DNA from: Anaeramoeba ignava
Taxonomy: Eukaryota; Metamonada; Anaeramoebidae
Direction of reading: 5' to 3'
DNA: 64,000 nt
Assembly: GCA_028826165.1 (NCBI GenBank)
Contig: JAPDFW010000003.1
Span: 1 to 64,000, forward strand
Shown here piece after piece: positions 1 through 10,738 of this stretch. Each line of letters starts with the position of its first letter. Position 1 is the stretch's first letter. The notes beneath the pieces were generated by a model. That model searched no databases. It had not been told where the DNA came from and saw only the letters and a list, made by a program, of their open reading frames with translations. The position numbers and the translations under genes were made by a program.

Positions 1-88
1 ATTATGATTCAACAGAAAAATTTGAGTAAATCAATTTATTTTCTTACACTTTTTCAATCTAAATTAACTTTCAAATTAAAATGTTTAG

Positions 89-2660
89 GGTTAATTTCGA
101 AACTAATCAAATTCAATATGTTTTTATGGGATGCCAAACTGGATCTTATTCAGCAGATTTATATTCCGAATGCCAACCTTGTGGATATGGACGCTATTCA
201 TCATCAAGAGGTTCTTTTTGTAATTATTGCCCATTAGGATATTATACAAATCAAACAGGATCATCAGATTGTTCACCATGTTCACAAGGCACATTTTCTT
301 CAAAAACTGGAGCAATAAATTGCCAGCTTTGTGTCCCTGGAACTTTTACTGCAAATAATGGATCACAATGGTGTTCAGAATGTCCTGATGGATATTATTC
401 TGATTATGAAGGAGCAACTGAGTGCACAAAAATGTGGAACAGGTCATCAAACAAAAATCCTTCTAGTTGTGATCCTTGTAAAAGTGGAACTTATAATAAT
501 AAAGAAGCATCTACTTGTGTTCTTTGTTCTTCTGGAACATATTCTGGAGTTGGAGCAATTTCATGCACTCCATGTGGAAAAGAATTATTATCAAGATCAA
601 CTTGGTATTTTAATTTTAATTTGATTTGATTTTAAATATTTTAATTTAATTTTAATTTGAATTTGTTAGGTCAACCAAGTTGTAAAAATTGTCCTGCAAA
701 TACAATCACTTTTAGTCAAGCTTCAACTTTAATTCTGAATGTGTTTGTAAAGAAGGAATGTATGGAGAACCTGGTGGAAATTGTAAAGAATGCCCTGAAG
801 GAGGTATTTGTGATGAAGCAGGAATTACAGAACCAGAAGTAAAAGCAGGATATTGGGCTGATGATAACCTCAATTTCTATCATTGTGATCCTTTTGAAGC
901 TTGTCCTGGAGGAGCAAAAGGAACTTGTAATTCAAATTTGGGATATGAAGGTGTGATGTGTTCAGAATGTTCTAAAGGATTTTATAGGATTTCTGGTAGA
1001 TGTGAAAAATGTCCAGCAAATGCAAAAACTAGATTGATAATTGCTTTCTTTTTAATCATGATATTTGCTATCATCTTGTTAATTATTGTTAGAAGTCAAG
1101 CAAGATCTTATTTTGGAAGTTTAAGTATTGCATTTTCTTTCTTCCAAATCTTAGCAACACTTCCCAAAATGAATATTAATTGGCCGCCAAGATTACAAAA
1201 ATTTCATGAATAGTTTAACTTCTTTTAATTTCAATGTTGATTTGGTTGCTCCTGAATGTAGTATCTCAGCTTCATTCACTGGCAAATGGTTTGCAGTTAT
1301 GTTGATTCCTTTTGTAGTTCTTGCAATGTTTGCTTTTCTTTTTCTTATTGTTAGACTTCATGCAATTATCGTGAAAAAATGCGGTTCAAAATTTGCTAAT
1401 AAATTCCCAAGATTTTGTTCAAGACCAACAAGGAAAACAACAAACAAATATCTTCTTCCCTTCTCATGGATCCGTTTCCAAATTAGCAAATTATTCACAC
1501 ATGGGAATTCATCAGCTAAAAAATTATATTCCACTTTCATTAACGGATATGTTGCTTTTGCTTTTCTTGTTTATTTGGTTTTATGCCAATGGGTATTCGA
1601 TTTATTTTCTTGCACAAAACAAGCAGATGGGATTTACACATTAAATGCAGCACCAAGCTATCGATGCTATAACGATCCTTGGTGGAAAAAAATGGCAGTT
1701 GGAGGTGTTCTTTTTGGATTGCTTTATGTTATTGGAATTCCAGCTTTTATTATCTTTATGCTTTTTTATCACAGTAAAAAATATAATGATGAAATGTTTT
1801 ATTCAAGACTCAGTTTGTTATGCTCAAGATTTAGAAGAGAATGGTTTTTCTGGGAATTGATTGTGATGGCAAGAAAAGCCTTGTTTGTTTTTGCTTTACT
1901 TTATTTCAATTTTGCTTCTGATTTGCAAATTCGATTGTTGATTCTTATTCTTTTGATTGCCATTATTTTACAAGTTGCTTTTGAACCTTATGATACTCAA
2001 GGAAGAAATCGAGCGGAAATCATTTTGTTATGTGTTCTTGAAATTGTGATGATTTCGAGTTTTGTTTTTGTTTCAGATGAAAGTGGAGATACAAAAGCCA
2101 AAGAAAGAATTGAAACTTTCATTTTGATTCTAATTTGGATGGCAATTATTGTTATATTCTTTGTTCTTTTCAATGAAATTGTTGAAAGAGTGAAATACAA
2201 AAAAGAAAAGAGAAAGATCAAAAAAAGGAATCGAGAAAGAGATCTTCTTGAAGTTCTTAAAGAATCTGAATTTATTGTGTTTCTGGATCAAAAACCTTCA
2301 TTTGATTTGATTGTTCAATGGATTGGAACATTAAGTAAAAAAGAATCATCCAAATTTGCAAATTTTATCAGTCAATTTGATGGTTTAATTCAAAAAAATT
2401 CAGTTCAATTTCCAGAACAAAAATATTTGGATAATTGGAGAGAATTAATTGAAACTGAATTGAAAAATTGGTATGAACAAAGAGCAACTATTAAAGAGAA
2501 ATTGATGTTTTCAAATCTTATTAATTCACTTTTTATGTATCTTGTTGAAAAAGGAGATAATCCAATTCAAAGATGGAGATCGAATACTCAAAATATAATT
2601 CCACTTTCTCAAAACGAAAATGAAAAAGAAAAAGAAAAAGAATCAAATGATTTGAATTGA
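89..2660 (+). CDS. Cys-rich multi-pass membrane protein, 5' partial, frame-disrupted
   Basis: The N-terminal part carries repeated short Cys-rich modules of the GCC2/GCC3 (ephrin-receptor/TNFR-like) type, each with a pattern like CxxCxxGTxS. It is followed from about base 1030 by roughly eight hydrophobic helices (about 1033-1095, 1285-1350, 1540-1605, 1690-1770, 1860-1915, 1930-1980, 2010-2070, 2115-2175) and a charged cytosolic tail ending in a Lys/Glu run. This layout fits a surface receptor-like protein of protists; ligand and function are unknown. A TTTAG at 84-88 looks like a 3' splice site, so earlier exons lie outside the window. A small intron is placed at about 605-669. The reading frame shifts near 430, 459, 602, 730 and 1198, each by one base in or beside an A/T run, while the protein pattern continues across every shift. 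These are probably sequencing errors, otherwise a pseudogene. Confidence 0.7.
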
Positions 2661-2731
2661 AAACCAAAATATTTTTTTTTCATTTTTTTCTTTTCAAAAA
2701 AATTCAAAAACTAAAAAATAAAAAAAAGAAA

Positions 2732-4582
2732 ATGAATGAAATTTTATTTTTTGGTCAAAATTCAAATCCAAAACTTTTCAAAAATGAATCAGATAAAATA
2801 ACAAAACCAATTCAATTTAAATTTGAAAATGAAAATGAAAATGAAAATGAAAAACAAATTAAACAAATTTCATCAGGAAATTATTCAACAATTTTCCTTT
2901 TTGAAAATGGAAAAGCAGTAGAATACTTAAATGAAAATTATTCAAATCAAAATCCTGAAAATATTCAAATTGAAAATATTCAAAAAGTAACTGTTGGTTA
3001 TCGAAATGAAGCTATTTTAACAATAGAGGGAAATGTATTTGCCAAAGGAATATATATCAATCCATTTAATCCAAAAGAATTTATCAATATTTCATCATTA
3101 ATTGAAGATATAAATGATAGAATAATTGAAGATATTGTTTCTGGATTTGATTCAATTTACTTATTAACTTCAAATCATAATGTTTATGGAATTGGTTCAA
3201 ATTCTTATGGTCAACTTGGTTTTGATTCTGAAACACTTCAAAAAACAGAAAAACCAATTTTAATGATGAAAAATGTTTCTAAAATATTTTCAGGAAATTC
3301 TTCAAATCATGTTTTTCTTTTAAATTCAAATCAAAAATTATTTGGATGCGGTCATAATTATTATAGTCAACTTGGATTAGGAGAATCAATAGAAGAAGAA
3401 AGAATCAAAAAATTAACCAAAATCCAAAATATTCCAAAAGGCAAAATAATTGATATTCAATGTGGATATTCTCATTCAATAATGTTGATTGAAGATGAAA
3501 ATGAAAATGAAAATCCAAAAAGAAAGCTTTATTCATGTGGAAATCCTGGATGCAATGGGTTTGGCAAAGATGAAAATACTTATGAATTTACTGAAATTAA
3601 ATCATCTTTATTTGAAAATGATGATAATATTATTGATTTTTCTGTTGGATGTTTCCAGAATTTGATTTTAACTTCTAAAAGAAAGATTATAGGTTTTGGA
3701 AGTAATTTTTCTGGTGAATTAGGAACTGGAGATACAAATACACAACCAATTCCAATTCAAATTGAACTTCCTAAATTAAGATTTAATGAAAATATTTCCA
3801 ATTATCATATTTCTTCTGCATATTACAATTCATTTCTTTATTATTCTTCTCTTTCTTTTTCCAATCTTGAAGAAGATTTGATAAAACTATTTAGAAGAAA
3901 AGAATTTTGTGATATTTCATTTAAAACCAAAAATGGAGAAATAATTGAAGCTCATAAATTAATATTGAAATATAGATTAAATCAAAATCAAAATCAAAAT
4001 CAAATTGAAAAACTTCAAGAAATTATTTCAAAAAAATCAATTAAAGAATCAAATCAAATATTTGAAATGATTTATTCAAACAGAATAATAAATCCAATAT
4101 TATATTCTGAAATTAAAGAAATTATAAATTCAAATGAAAAAATTGAAGAAACAATGAAAAGAATTTATTTAAATGAAAATGAAAATGAAAAAGATTTTAT
4201 AATTGAAAGAAAAGAAAAACAATATAAATTTCCAAAATTAATATTAATAATGAGAAGTGAATTATATCGAGGAATGTTTTTATCTGTAACTGAAGATAAA
4301 TCTAATAAAGTTACAGATTATAGTGAATTAAGTAATAAATCATTTCAAATATTTGAATATTGGATTTATTCAAATCAAATTAAAGAAGATATCCAAATTA
4401 CACAAGAAATAATTGATGAAATTCAAGTTGGAATTGATTATTTTCAATTAAATCAAACAAATCCAAATTTATTTGATTTATTAATTAAAAAATTTAATAA
4501 TCAAGAACTGAAGAAAAAAGAAAAAGACAAAAAAAAGAGAGTAACAAAAAAAGAGAAATCAGATAAATGCTCTATATTTTAA
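2732..4582 (+). CDS. RCC1-repeat/BTB protein, paralogue A (616 aa)
   Basis: The first about 375 residues form RCC1-type beta-propeller blades, seen as recurring GxGSNxxGQLG and FGCGHNYYSQLGLG motifs. They are followed by a short BTB-like unit (about 380-420, core DISFKTKNGEIIEAHKLIL) and a second BTB unit (about 488-560, core KFPKLILIMRSELYRGMF). BTB domains usually dimerise or recruit CUL3, so a substrate-adaptor role is possible but inferred. The start at 2732 is chosen because it aligns with the MN(E/D)xLFFG start of the paralogues; an in-frame extension upstream to 2657 is low-complexity. A variable (GAAAAT)n run encodes an Asn-Glu repeat near residue 35. A Lys-rich tail (about 595-616) is present only in this copy. 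Single exon. The first of four copies in 2.7-14.4 kb. Confidence 0.88.
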   Translation: MNEILFFGQNSNPKLFKNESDKITKPIQFKFENENENENEKQIKQISSGNYSTIFLFENGKAVEYLNENYSNQNPENIQIENIQKVTVGYRNEAILTIEGNVFAKGIYINPFNPKEFINISSLIEDINDRIIEDIVSGFDSIYLLTSNHNVYGIGSNSYGQLGFDSETLQKTEKPILMMKNVSKIFSGNSSNHVFLLNSNQKLFGCGHNYYSQLGLGESIEEERIKKLTKIQNIPKGKIIDIQCGYSHSIMLIEDENENENPKRKLYSCGNPGCNGFGKDENTYEFTEIKSSLFENDDNIIDFSVGCFQNLILTSKRKIIGFGSNFSGELGTGDTNTQPIPIQIELPKLRFNENISNYHISSAYYNSFLYYSSLSFSNLEEDLIKLFRRKEFCDISFKTKNGEIIEAHKLILKYRLNQNQNQNQIEKLQEIISKKSIKESNQIFEMIYSNRIINPILYSEIKEIINSNEKIEETMKRIYLNENENEKDFIIERKEKQYKFPKLILIMRSELYRGMFLSVTEDKSNKVTDYSELSNKSFQIFEYWIYSNQIKEDIQITQEIIDEIQVGIDYFQLNQTNPNLFDLLIKKFNNQELKKKEKDKKKRVTKKEKSDKCSIF

Positions 4583-4651
4583 ATTAAAATTAAAATTAAA
4601 ATTAAAATTAAAATCTAAATTTTCATTTTTTCATTTTTTTTCTTTTCAAAA
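4583..4651 (+). promoter_or_regulatory. Short intergenic spacer with TTAAAA tail and T-rich TCATTTT element
   Basis: Directly after the TAA stop there is a (AAATTA)n run, then two TTTTCATTTTTT-like elements about 15-30 bases before the ATG at 4652. Similar spacers occur at 6422, 10741 and 12583. The T-rich TCATTTT block is a candidate core promoter or initiator. The evidence is recurrence only. Confidence 0.4.
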
Positions 4652-6421
4652 ATGAATGATTGTTTATTTTTTGGTTTAAATCAATATCCAAAACTTTTCA
4701 AAAATAAACCAGAAGAAATAACAAAACCAATTCAATTTAAATTTGAAAATGAAAATGAAAATGAAAATGAAAATGAAAATGAAAAACAAATTAAACAAAT
4801 TTCAACAAGTTATTCTGGAACAATTTTCCTTTTTGAAAATGGAAAAGCAATAGAATATTCAAATCAAAATCTTGAAAAAATCCAAATTGAAAATATTCAA
4901 AAAGTAACTGTTGGTTTGCGAAATGAAGCTATTTTAACAATAGAAGGAAATGTATTTGCCAAAGGAAGTTATATCAACTCAAAAAATCCAAATGAATTTA
5001 TCAATATTTCATCATTAATCGGAGATACAAATGATAGAATAATTGAAGATATTATTTCTGGAGAAAGCTCAATTTACTTATTAACTTCAAATCAAAATGC
5101 TTATGGAATTGGTTCAAATTATTTTGGTCAATTTGGTTTAGATTCTGAAACACTTCCAAAAACAGAAAAACCAATTTTAATAATGAAAAATGTTTCTAAA
5201 ATATTTTCAGGAAATTCTTCACAACATGTTTTTCTTTTAAATTCAAATCAAGAATTATTTGGATGCGGTCATAATTATTATAGTCAACTTGGATTAGGAG
5301 AATCAAGAAAACAAGAAAAAATTCCTAAATTAACCAAAATCCAAAATATTCCAAAAGGCAAAATAATTGATATTCAATCTGGATATTCTCATTCAATAAT
5401 GTTGATTGAAGATGAAAATCAAAATCAAAATCCAAAAAGAAAACTTTATTCATGTGGATTTTATCAATTTAATGGACTTGGCCAAAATGAAAGTACTTAT
5501 GAATTTACTGAAATCAAATCATCTTTATTTGAAAATGATGATTATATTCTTGATTTTTCTATTGGAAATGTTCATACTTTGATTTTAACTTCCAAATCAA
5601 AATTAATTGGTTTTGGAGGTAATTCTTATGGTCAATTAGGAACTGGAAATACAAAAAATCAATTAATTCCTATTCAAATCGAACTTCCTAAATTAAGATT
5701 TAATGAAAAAATTTCTAATTATCATTTTTGTTCTGCATATTACAATTCATTTCTTTATTATTCTCCTTTTCTTTCTCCTTTTTCCAATCTTGAAGAAGAT
5801 TTGATAAAATTATTTAGAAGAAAAGAATTTTGTGATATTTCATTTAAAACAGAAAATGGAGAAATAATTGAAGCTCATAAATTAATATTGAAATATAGAT
5901 TAAATCAAAATCAAAATCAAATTGAAAAACTTCAAGAAATTATTTCAAAAAAATCAATTAAAGAATCAAATCAAATATTTGAAATGATTTATTCAAACAG
6001 AATAATAAATCCAAAATTATATTTTGAAATTAAAGAAATTATAAATTCCAATGAAAAAATTGAAGAAACAATTAAAAGAATTTATTTAAATGAAAAAGAA
6101 AAAGATTTTATTATTGAAAGAAAAGAAAAACAATATAAATTTCCTAAATTAATATTAATAATGAGAAGTGAATTATATCGAGGAATGTTTTTATCTGTAA
6201 CTGAAGATAAATCTAATAAAGTTACAGATTATAGTGAATTAAGTAATAAATCATTTCAAATATTTGAATATTGGATTTATTCAAATCAAATTAAAGATGG
6301 AATTAAAATTACACAAGAAATAATTAATGAAATTCAAATTGGAATTGATTATTTTCAATTAAATGAAACAAATCCAAATTTATTTGATTTATTAATTAAC
6401 AAATTTAATAATCAAAATTAA
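4652..6421 (+). CDS. RCC1-repeat/BTB protein, paralogue B (589 aa)
   Basis: Same architecture as paralogue A: an RCC1 propeller over about residues 1-370, then BTB-like unit 1 (core CDISFKTENGEIIEAHKL) and BTB unit 2 (core KFPKLILIMRSELYRGMF). The BTB half is almost identical to copy A, while propeller loops and the first about 30 residues differ more. The N-terminal Asn-Glu microsatellite is longer here (about six ENs). The gene is intact, single exon, with the start fixed by the shared MN(E/D)xLFFG opening. The stop is followed by an (AAATTA)n run. Function is inferred only as a BTB adaptor or scaffold; RCC1 folds outside true RCC1 do not imply Ran GEF activity. Confidence 0.9.
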   Translation: MNDCLFFGLNQYPKLFKNKPEEITKPIQFKFENENENENENENEKQIKQISTSYSGTIFLFENGKAIEYSNQNLEKIQIENIQKVTVGLRNEAILTIEGNVFAKGSYINSKNPNEFINISSLIGDTNDRIIEDIISGESSIYLLTSNQNAYGIGSNYFGQFGLDSETLPKTEKPILIMKNVSKIFSGNSSQHVFLLNSNQELFGCGHNYYSQLGLGESRKQEKIPKLTKIQNIPKGKIIDIQSGYSHSIMLIEDENQNQNPKRKLYSCGFYQFNGLGQNESTYEFTEIKSSLFENDDYILDFSIGNVHTLILTSKSKLIGFGGNSYGQLGTGNTKNQLIPIQIELPKLRFNEKISNYHFCSAYYNSFLYYSPFLSPFSNLEEDLIKLFRRKEFCDISFKTENGEIIEAHKLILKYRLNQNQNQIEKLQEIISKKSIKESNQIFEMIYSNRIINPKLYFEIKEIINSNEKIEETIKRIYLNEKEKDFIIERKEKQYKFPKLILIMRSELYRGMFLSVTEDKSNKVTDYSELSNKSFQIFEYWIYSNQIKDGIKITQEIINEIQIGIDYFQLNETNPNLFDLLINKFNNQN

Positions 6422-6481
6422 AATTAAAATTAAAATTAAAATTAAAATTAAAATTAAAAATAAAATTTTTTTGCTTTTTTT

Positions 6482-8725
6482 TCATTTCAAAAAAAAATCT
6501 AAAATGGAATTTGGATTTAATTGATAATAATCTTTTAAATCTTCTAATTCTTCTCTCTTCATTTCTTTTGTTTCATCAAATTTATCATGATAAAGAAAAT
6601 AAATTAACTGTTGAATTGTTTCAAATGATTTTTTTGAATAATCATGAACTTGATTAGAAGAATCTTGAACATTTAATTGAAACATTCCTTTAAATAAATC
6701 ACTTCTCATTATTAATACTAATTTATGAACTTTAATTTCTTTTTCTTCTTCGTTTTCATTTGAGATAATTATTGTAAAATCTTTTGTTGATTCATTTTGA
6801 TATAATTTATGAAAATCTTTTATTATTCCTTTTCTTCCTCTTTTTGATTCAATCCAATTTGAAGTAAATCCCATCTCTTTGAAAAAATCTTCAATTTGAT
6901 TTTGATTTTTTTCATTGTTTATGTTTTCGTTTTCTTTGATTTTTTGTTTTATGTGTTGGAAATCAGTAAATCCCGTATAAAGAAAACTTAATGAAATCTC
7001 AACAATTTCTTTAGATTTGTGAGAGCAAAGATCCACAAATTTGTCTAACATTGATTCTTTTTCATCAAGTCTACTGAATAAAATCAACTTATGGACTTTA
7101 AATTTCGAAAAATCATGAGATTGAATTTGAAAATCGGAAAAATCATTTGAATGAAGCAAATTCTTCATATCTTCGTTGAATGAGTAAATTTGCGAAAATA
7201 AATCAGTAAATTCTTTTGTGATTTTGGTTTTTTGTAAATCATAAAAAATAGCATCGTTAATTAATAGATATTCAACAAGATCCCATTTTTTTTTGAGAAT
7301 AGCAATCGAAAGAGGTGTTTGATTTTGGTTTTGTTTTTCATTTATATCCATCCCTTGTGAAACTAGATATTTCACAACTTGAAGTGAATTTCTCCAACAA
7401 GCAATATGTAAAGCTGTTTGATTTTGTTTGTTTTTTGCATTGAGCTCGGCTCCTTTTTCCACAAGAAACTGAATAACTTCAACTGAATTTTTACAGCATG
7501 CAAAATGTAAACAGGTTTCATTCAAAATTGTTTTTTCATTTATATCCAATCCTTTTAAAACCAAATATTCTATAACTTCTAGCGAATTCCCCAAACAAGC
7601 AATATGCAAAGGCGATTTATTTTGGTTATCTACTGCAGTTAAATCAGCACCTTTTTCCACAAGAAATTTGATAGTTTTAAATGAATTTTTCAAACATGCA
7701 ATATGCAAACATGTTTCTTCTCCATTTGTTTTTGCATTTATATTCAATCCTTTTGAAACCAAATATTCAACAGCACTGTAAGAATTATTCCAACAAGCTA
7801 AATGTAATGCAGTTTGATTGTCATAATTTGTTGAATTTAGATCAATTCCCTTTTCCACAAGAAATTTGATAGTTTTAAATGAATTTTTCCAACATGCAAT
7901 ATGCAAACATGTTTCTTCGCCATTTATTTTTGCATTTATATCCAATCCTTTTGAAATTAAATATTCAATAACTTGTAGTGAATTTTTTTGGCATGCCAAA
8001 TGTAATACAGATTGATTATCACTAGTTTTTTCATTTATATCCAATCCTTTTGAAATTAAATATTCAATAACTTGTAGTGAATTTTTTTGGCATGCAAAAT
8101 GTAATGTTGTTTTATTATCACTAGTTTTTTCATTTATATCCAATCCTTTGGAAATTAAATATTCAATAACTTCAATGGAATTATTCCAACAAGCAAAATG
8201 TAATGGTGTTTCATTATTATTTGTTTTTGCATTTATATCCAATCCTTTGGAAATTAAATATTCAATGATTTCAATGGAACTATTCCAACAAGCAAAATGT
8301 AATGGTGTTTCATTATTATTTGTTTTTGCATTTATATCCAATCCTTTGGAAATTAGAAATTCCATTTTTTCAATAAAAGTCTCTTTTTCCAAATAAATCA
8401 TTGAATAATAAAGAACCGTTTTTTCTTTAGTATCTTTTAAATTAAGCGGAACTCCTTTTGAAATTAATAACTCAAATATATCAATTCCTGAATTATTGAT
8501 CATCGCAATATGTAATGGATTTCTGCCTAATTTATTCATTGAGTTTGGATTGATTCCTTTTTCAATCAAAAGTTGAATCATTTCTTTTGAATTTTTCTTT
8601 TCGATTGCAAAATGTAAAATTGGTTTTTCATCATTTTCTAGATCTTTTTGGGAAAGGAAATTAATTTGTTTTAATAATTGGATTTGATTTTTTTCAATTA
8701 TTTCATAAATATTTATTTTATTCAT
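6482..8725 (-). CDS. Ankyrin-repeat/BTB protein (747 aa)
   Basis: About fourteen consecutive ankyrin repeats of 33 residues fill roughly residues 30-500, with the canonical TxLHxAC...NSxEVIEYLISKGLDIN pattern. Two C-terminal BTB-like units follow (about 545-605, core FKVHKLILFSRL; about 655-745, core IKVHKLVLIMRSDLFKGMF). The second BTB has the same IMRSxLxxGMF core as the RCC1-BTB neighbours, so the two families probably share the C-terminal module and differ in the N-terminal recognition domain. Repeats encoded by about 8000-8350 are nearly identical at the nucleotide level, which points to recent internal duplication. Single intact exon. It faces the RhoGAP gene across an 83-bp spacer. Confidence 0.92.
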   Translation of the reverse strand: MNKINIYEIIEKNQIQLLKQINFLSQKDLENDEKPILHFAIEKKNSKEMIQLLIEKGINPNSMNKLGRNPLHIAMINNSGIDIFELLISKGVPLNLKDTKEKTVLYYSMIYLEKETFIEKMEFLISKGLDINAKTNNNETPLHFACWNSSIEIIEYLISKGLDINAKTNNNETPLHFACWNNSIEVIEYLISKGLDINEKTSDNKTTLHFACQKNSLQVIEYLISKGLDINEKTSDNQSVLHLACQKNSLQVIEYLISKGLDINAKINGEETCLHIACWKNSFKTIKFLVEKGIDLNSTNYDNQTALHLACWNNSYSAVEYLVSKGLNINAKTNGEETCLHIACLKNSFKTIKFLVEKGADLTAVDNQNKSPLHIACLGNSLEVIEYLVLKGLDINEKTILNETCLHFACCKNSVEVIQFLVEKGAELNAKNKQNQTALHIACWRNSLQVVKYLVSQGMDINEKQNQNQTPLSIAILKKKWDLVEYLLINDAIFYDLQKTKITKEFTDLFSQIYSFNEDMKNLLHSNDFSDFQIQSHDFSKFKVHKLILFSRLDEKESMLDKFVDLCSHKSKEIVEISLSFLYTGFTDFQHIKQKIKENENINNEKNQNQIEDFFKEMGFTSNWIESKRGRKGIIKDFHKLYQNESTKDFTIIISNENEEEKEIKVHKLVLIMRSDLFKGMFQLNVQDSSNQVHDYSKKSFETIQQLIYFLYHDKFDETKEMKREELEDLKDYYQLNPNSILDFFLK

Positions 8726-8808
8726 TTAAAATTAAAAAATTAAAAAATTAAAAAAAAAAATGATTTTCAAAATTTCATTTTTTTTTTTTCTTCTGTTTAT
8801 TAATTTTA
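8726..8808. promoter_or_regulatory. Bidirectional promoter spacer between ankyrin-BTB and RhoGAP genes
   Basis: Only 83 bases separate the two divergent start codons. The + side has a TTTCATTTTTTT block (about 8775-8790). The - side has the mirror AAAAAAATGATTTT (about 8753-8766). Both resemble the T-rich element seen before other genes. Confidence 0.4.
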
Positions 8809-10738
8809 ATGAAAGCTGTTTTTGGAAGAAGTAAAGGAAAGGTTTTTGGAATGAAACTTGATCCAAATCAACCTGTTCATCCTTTTGTTCAATCTTGTAT
8901 TGAATATATTCGAGGAAATGGTTGTTTTTTATTAAAAGAAAGAAAAAAAAAAAATTCAAATATTAAAATAATATCAATATTTCTTTTTTAATTTTATTAT
9001 TAATATTATTAATAATATTGATTAGGATTAACAAGTCAAAATATTTTTGCTGTTGAAGTTAAAGAAGATTTATTAGAATCTTTAAAAAAAAAATAAATAA
9101 AGGAGAAGAAATTATTTTTGATTCTTTTGGAGTTGATGTTGTTTGTTCTCTATTGAAAAGATATATCCAAGATTTACAAGTGCCTTTATTGCCGTTGAAT
9201 CATTTCATGCAGATTCTAGGTAAACAATTTTTATTTTTATAAATTTTAAATTATTTTTTTATAATTATTTTTTTAAAAAATTTTTTAGATTATTCTCCAA
9301 ATCGTAAAGTAAGAGCAATTTCTGAAATTTTCCCAAAGATTCCTTCTCAAAATCAAGTGCTACTATTTTCAATCTTGGAATTGTTTAGTGATATCATTTC
9401 AAAAGAACAACAAAATTTAATGAATATTGAGAAACTTTCATCAATTTTTGCTCCATTGATTCTTCGATTTGAGAAAGGAATGGAGAATAAATTTGCAGAT
9501 CATTTCAATATTGAGAATCAAAACCTTTCATCTGTAATTTCTGTGCTAATTCAAAATTATAAAAAAATCATGAGAAAAACGATTTTAAGAAAAGTAAAAT
9601 TCATTTATAAAATTAAAATAAAATTCATTTATAAAATTATAATAAAATTCATTTATAAAATTAAAACTAGAATTCAAAAAATAATATCAATTTAACTCAA
9701 AATACTCAAATGAGTGAATCAATTCAACGTTCAAATTCATCACAAAGTGTTAAAATACAAAGTGATTTGAGTGATAACGAACAAGTTCAAACTAAAGTAT
9801 CACGTAAACAATTAAAAAAAATGGAAAAAGAAGATAAAGAAGAAAAAGAAAGAGTTATTGAAATGCTTGAAAAAGAATTAACATTCTTAAAAAAACAACA
9901 ATTTGCTTTAAAAGAAAGAAACATTAATAAGTTTGAAAAAATTCGCAAAAGAACAAATGAACAGAAAAAACTTTTTGATGATTTTACAAAGCAAATCCAA
10001 GATCATCATACTCAAAAAATTAGTGATCTTGATCAAATTTCCAATCTTGCCAAGCAATCAGAAGAAATTGATGAGATTTGTAAAAATTTAGAACAAGAAT
10101 GTGAAATATTATCCAAAAAAATTGAAGAAAAAGAAAAAGAATTCCACAATTCAAGTGAGGAACTCAAAGACTCACGACTCAAATTTGAAAAGTTTATTGA
10201 GGAAACCAATTTCCAAATTTTTCGGTTGCAATTTGATTATCGATGGCTTTTAGAATATCGTTCACAATTAGAAAGAATCCAACAAAATTTTGCTCATGAA
10301 ATTCGTGAATCCATTGAAAATGAAAAAAATGCCAAAATTCAATCAATTATTTTAAAACAACAAATTAGATCATTTGGAAGTAAAATTCCTGAATTACAGA
10401 AAAATTACGATGAAAAAAAACAAGAATTGAATCAACAAGAAAGAGATTTAATTGATTTGTCGCATGCTTTGAATGAAGAAAGAGAAAGAATGGCAAAAAT
10501 ATATAACGAGAATGAATCTGAGATTGCTCGTTTATCTTATATTTATAATAATAAAATCCAACAAAATGATTTATTAATAAAAAATCAAGATTTACTTGAT
10601 TCAGAATTCAAATTCTCAACAGAATTTCTCCCTCAACTTGAACAAGAAGTTCAAAAAGCGCAAGAATTTTCTGACCAACAAGAAAAATACTTACAAATTC
10701 TTGCTATTCATTATTCAAAACTAAACCAAAAAAAATAA
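8809..10738 (+). CDS. RhoGAP-like domain plus C-terminal coiled coil (4 exons, about 559 aa)
   Basis: Exons are 8809-8920, 9026-9219, 9289-9593 and 9671-10738; all junctions are GT...AG and the phases agree. Exons 1-3 encode a RhoGAP fold: VFGMKLDP start, GLTSQNIF at the usual GLxxEGIFR site, SLLKRYIQDLQVPLLP for LLKxFxRELPEPL, and NIEKLSSIFAPLIL for the N-containing helix. Two functional residues are missing: the arginine finger is Ala (IFAVE) and the conserved Arg of the LLK helix is Gln. Catalysis is therefore unlikely; a Rho-binding or scaffold role is inferred. Exon 4 is a long Glu/Lys/Gln coiled coil. A run of ten A at 9084-9093 must contain eleven for the frame to continue; as given, a stop follows at 9094. 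Exon 4 could alternatively be a separate gene starting at ATG 9710, but the splice to 9671 is in frame and leaves no stop. Confidence 0.7.

Noticed and set aside
81-83. ATG 81 as the true start of the Cys-rich gene
   Set aside because: It overlaps a TTTAG acceptor at 84-88, has no signal peptide behind it, and the protein begins mid-module.
2657-2731. N-terminal extension of RCC1-BTB copy A from 2657
   Set aside because: Lys/Phe low complexity; all paralogues start at the position equivalent to 2732.
9710-9712. Separate coiled-coil gene starting at ATG 9710
   Set aside because: Possible, but a phase-0 intron joins the frame to the RhoGAP exons, and the 13 codons before the ATG are open from the acceptor on.
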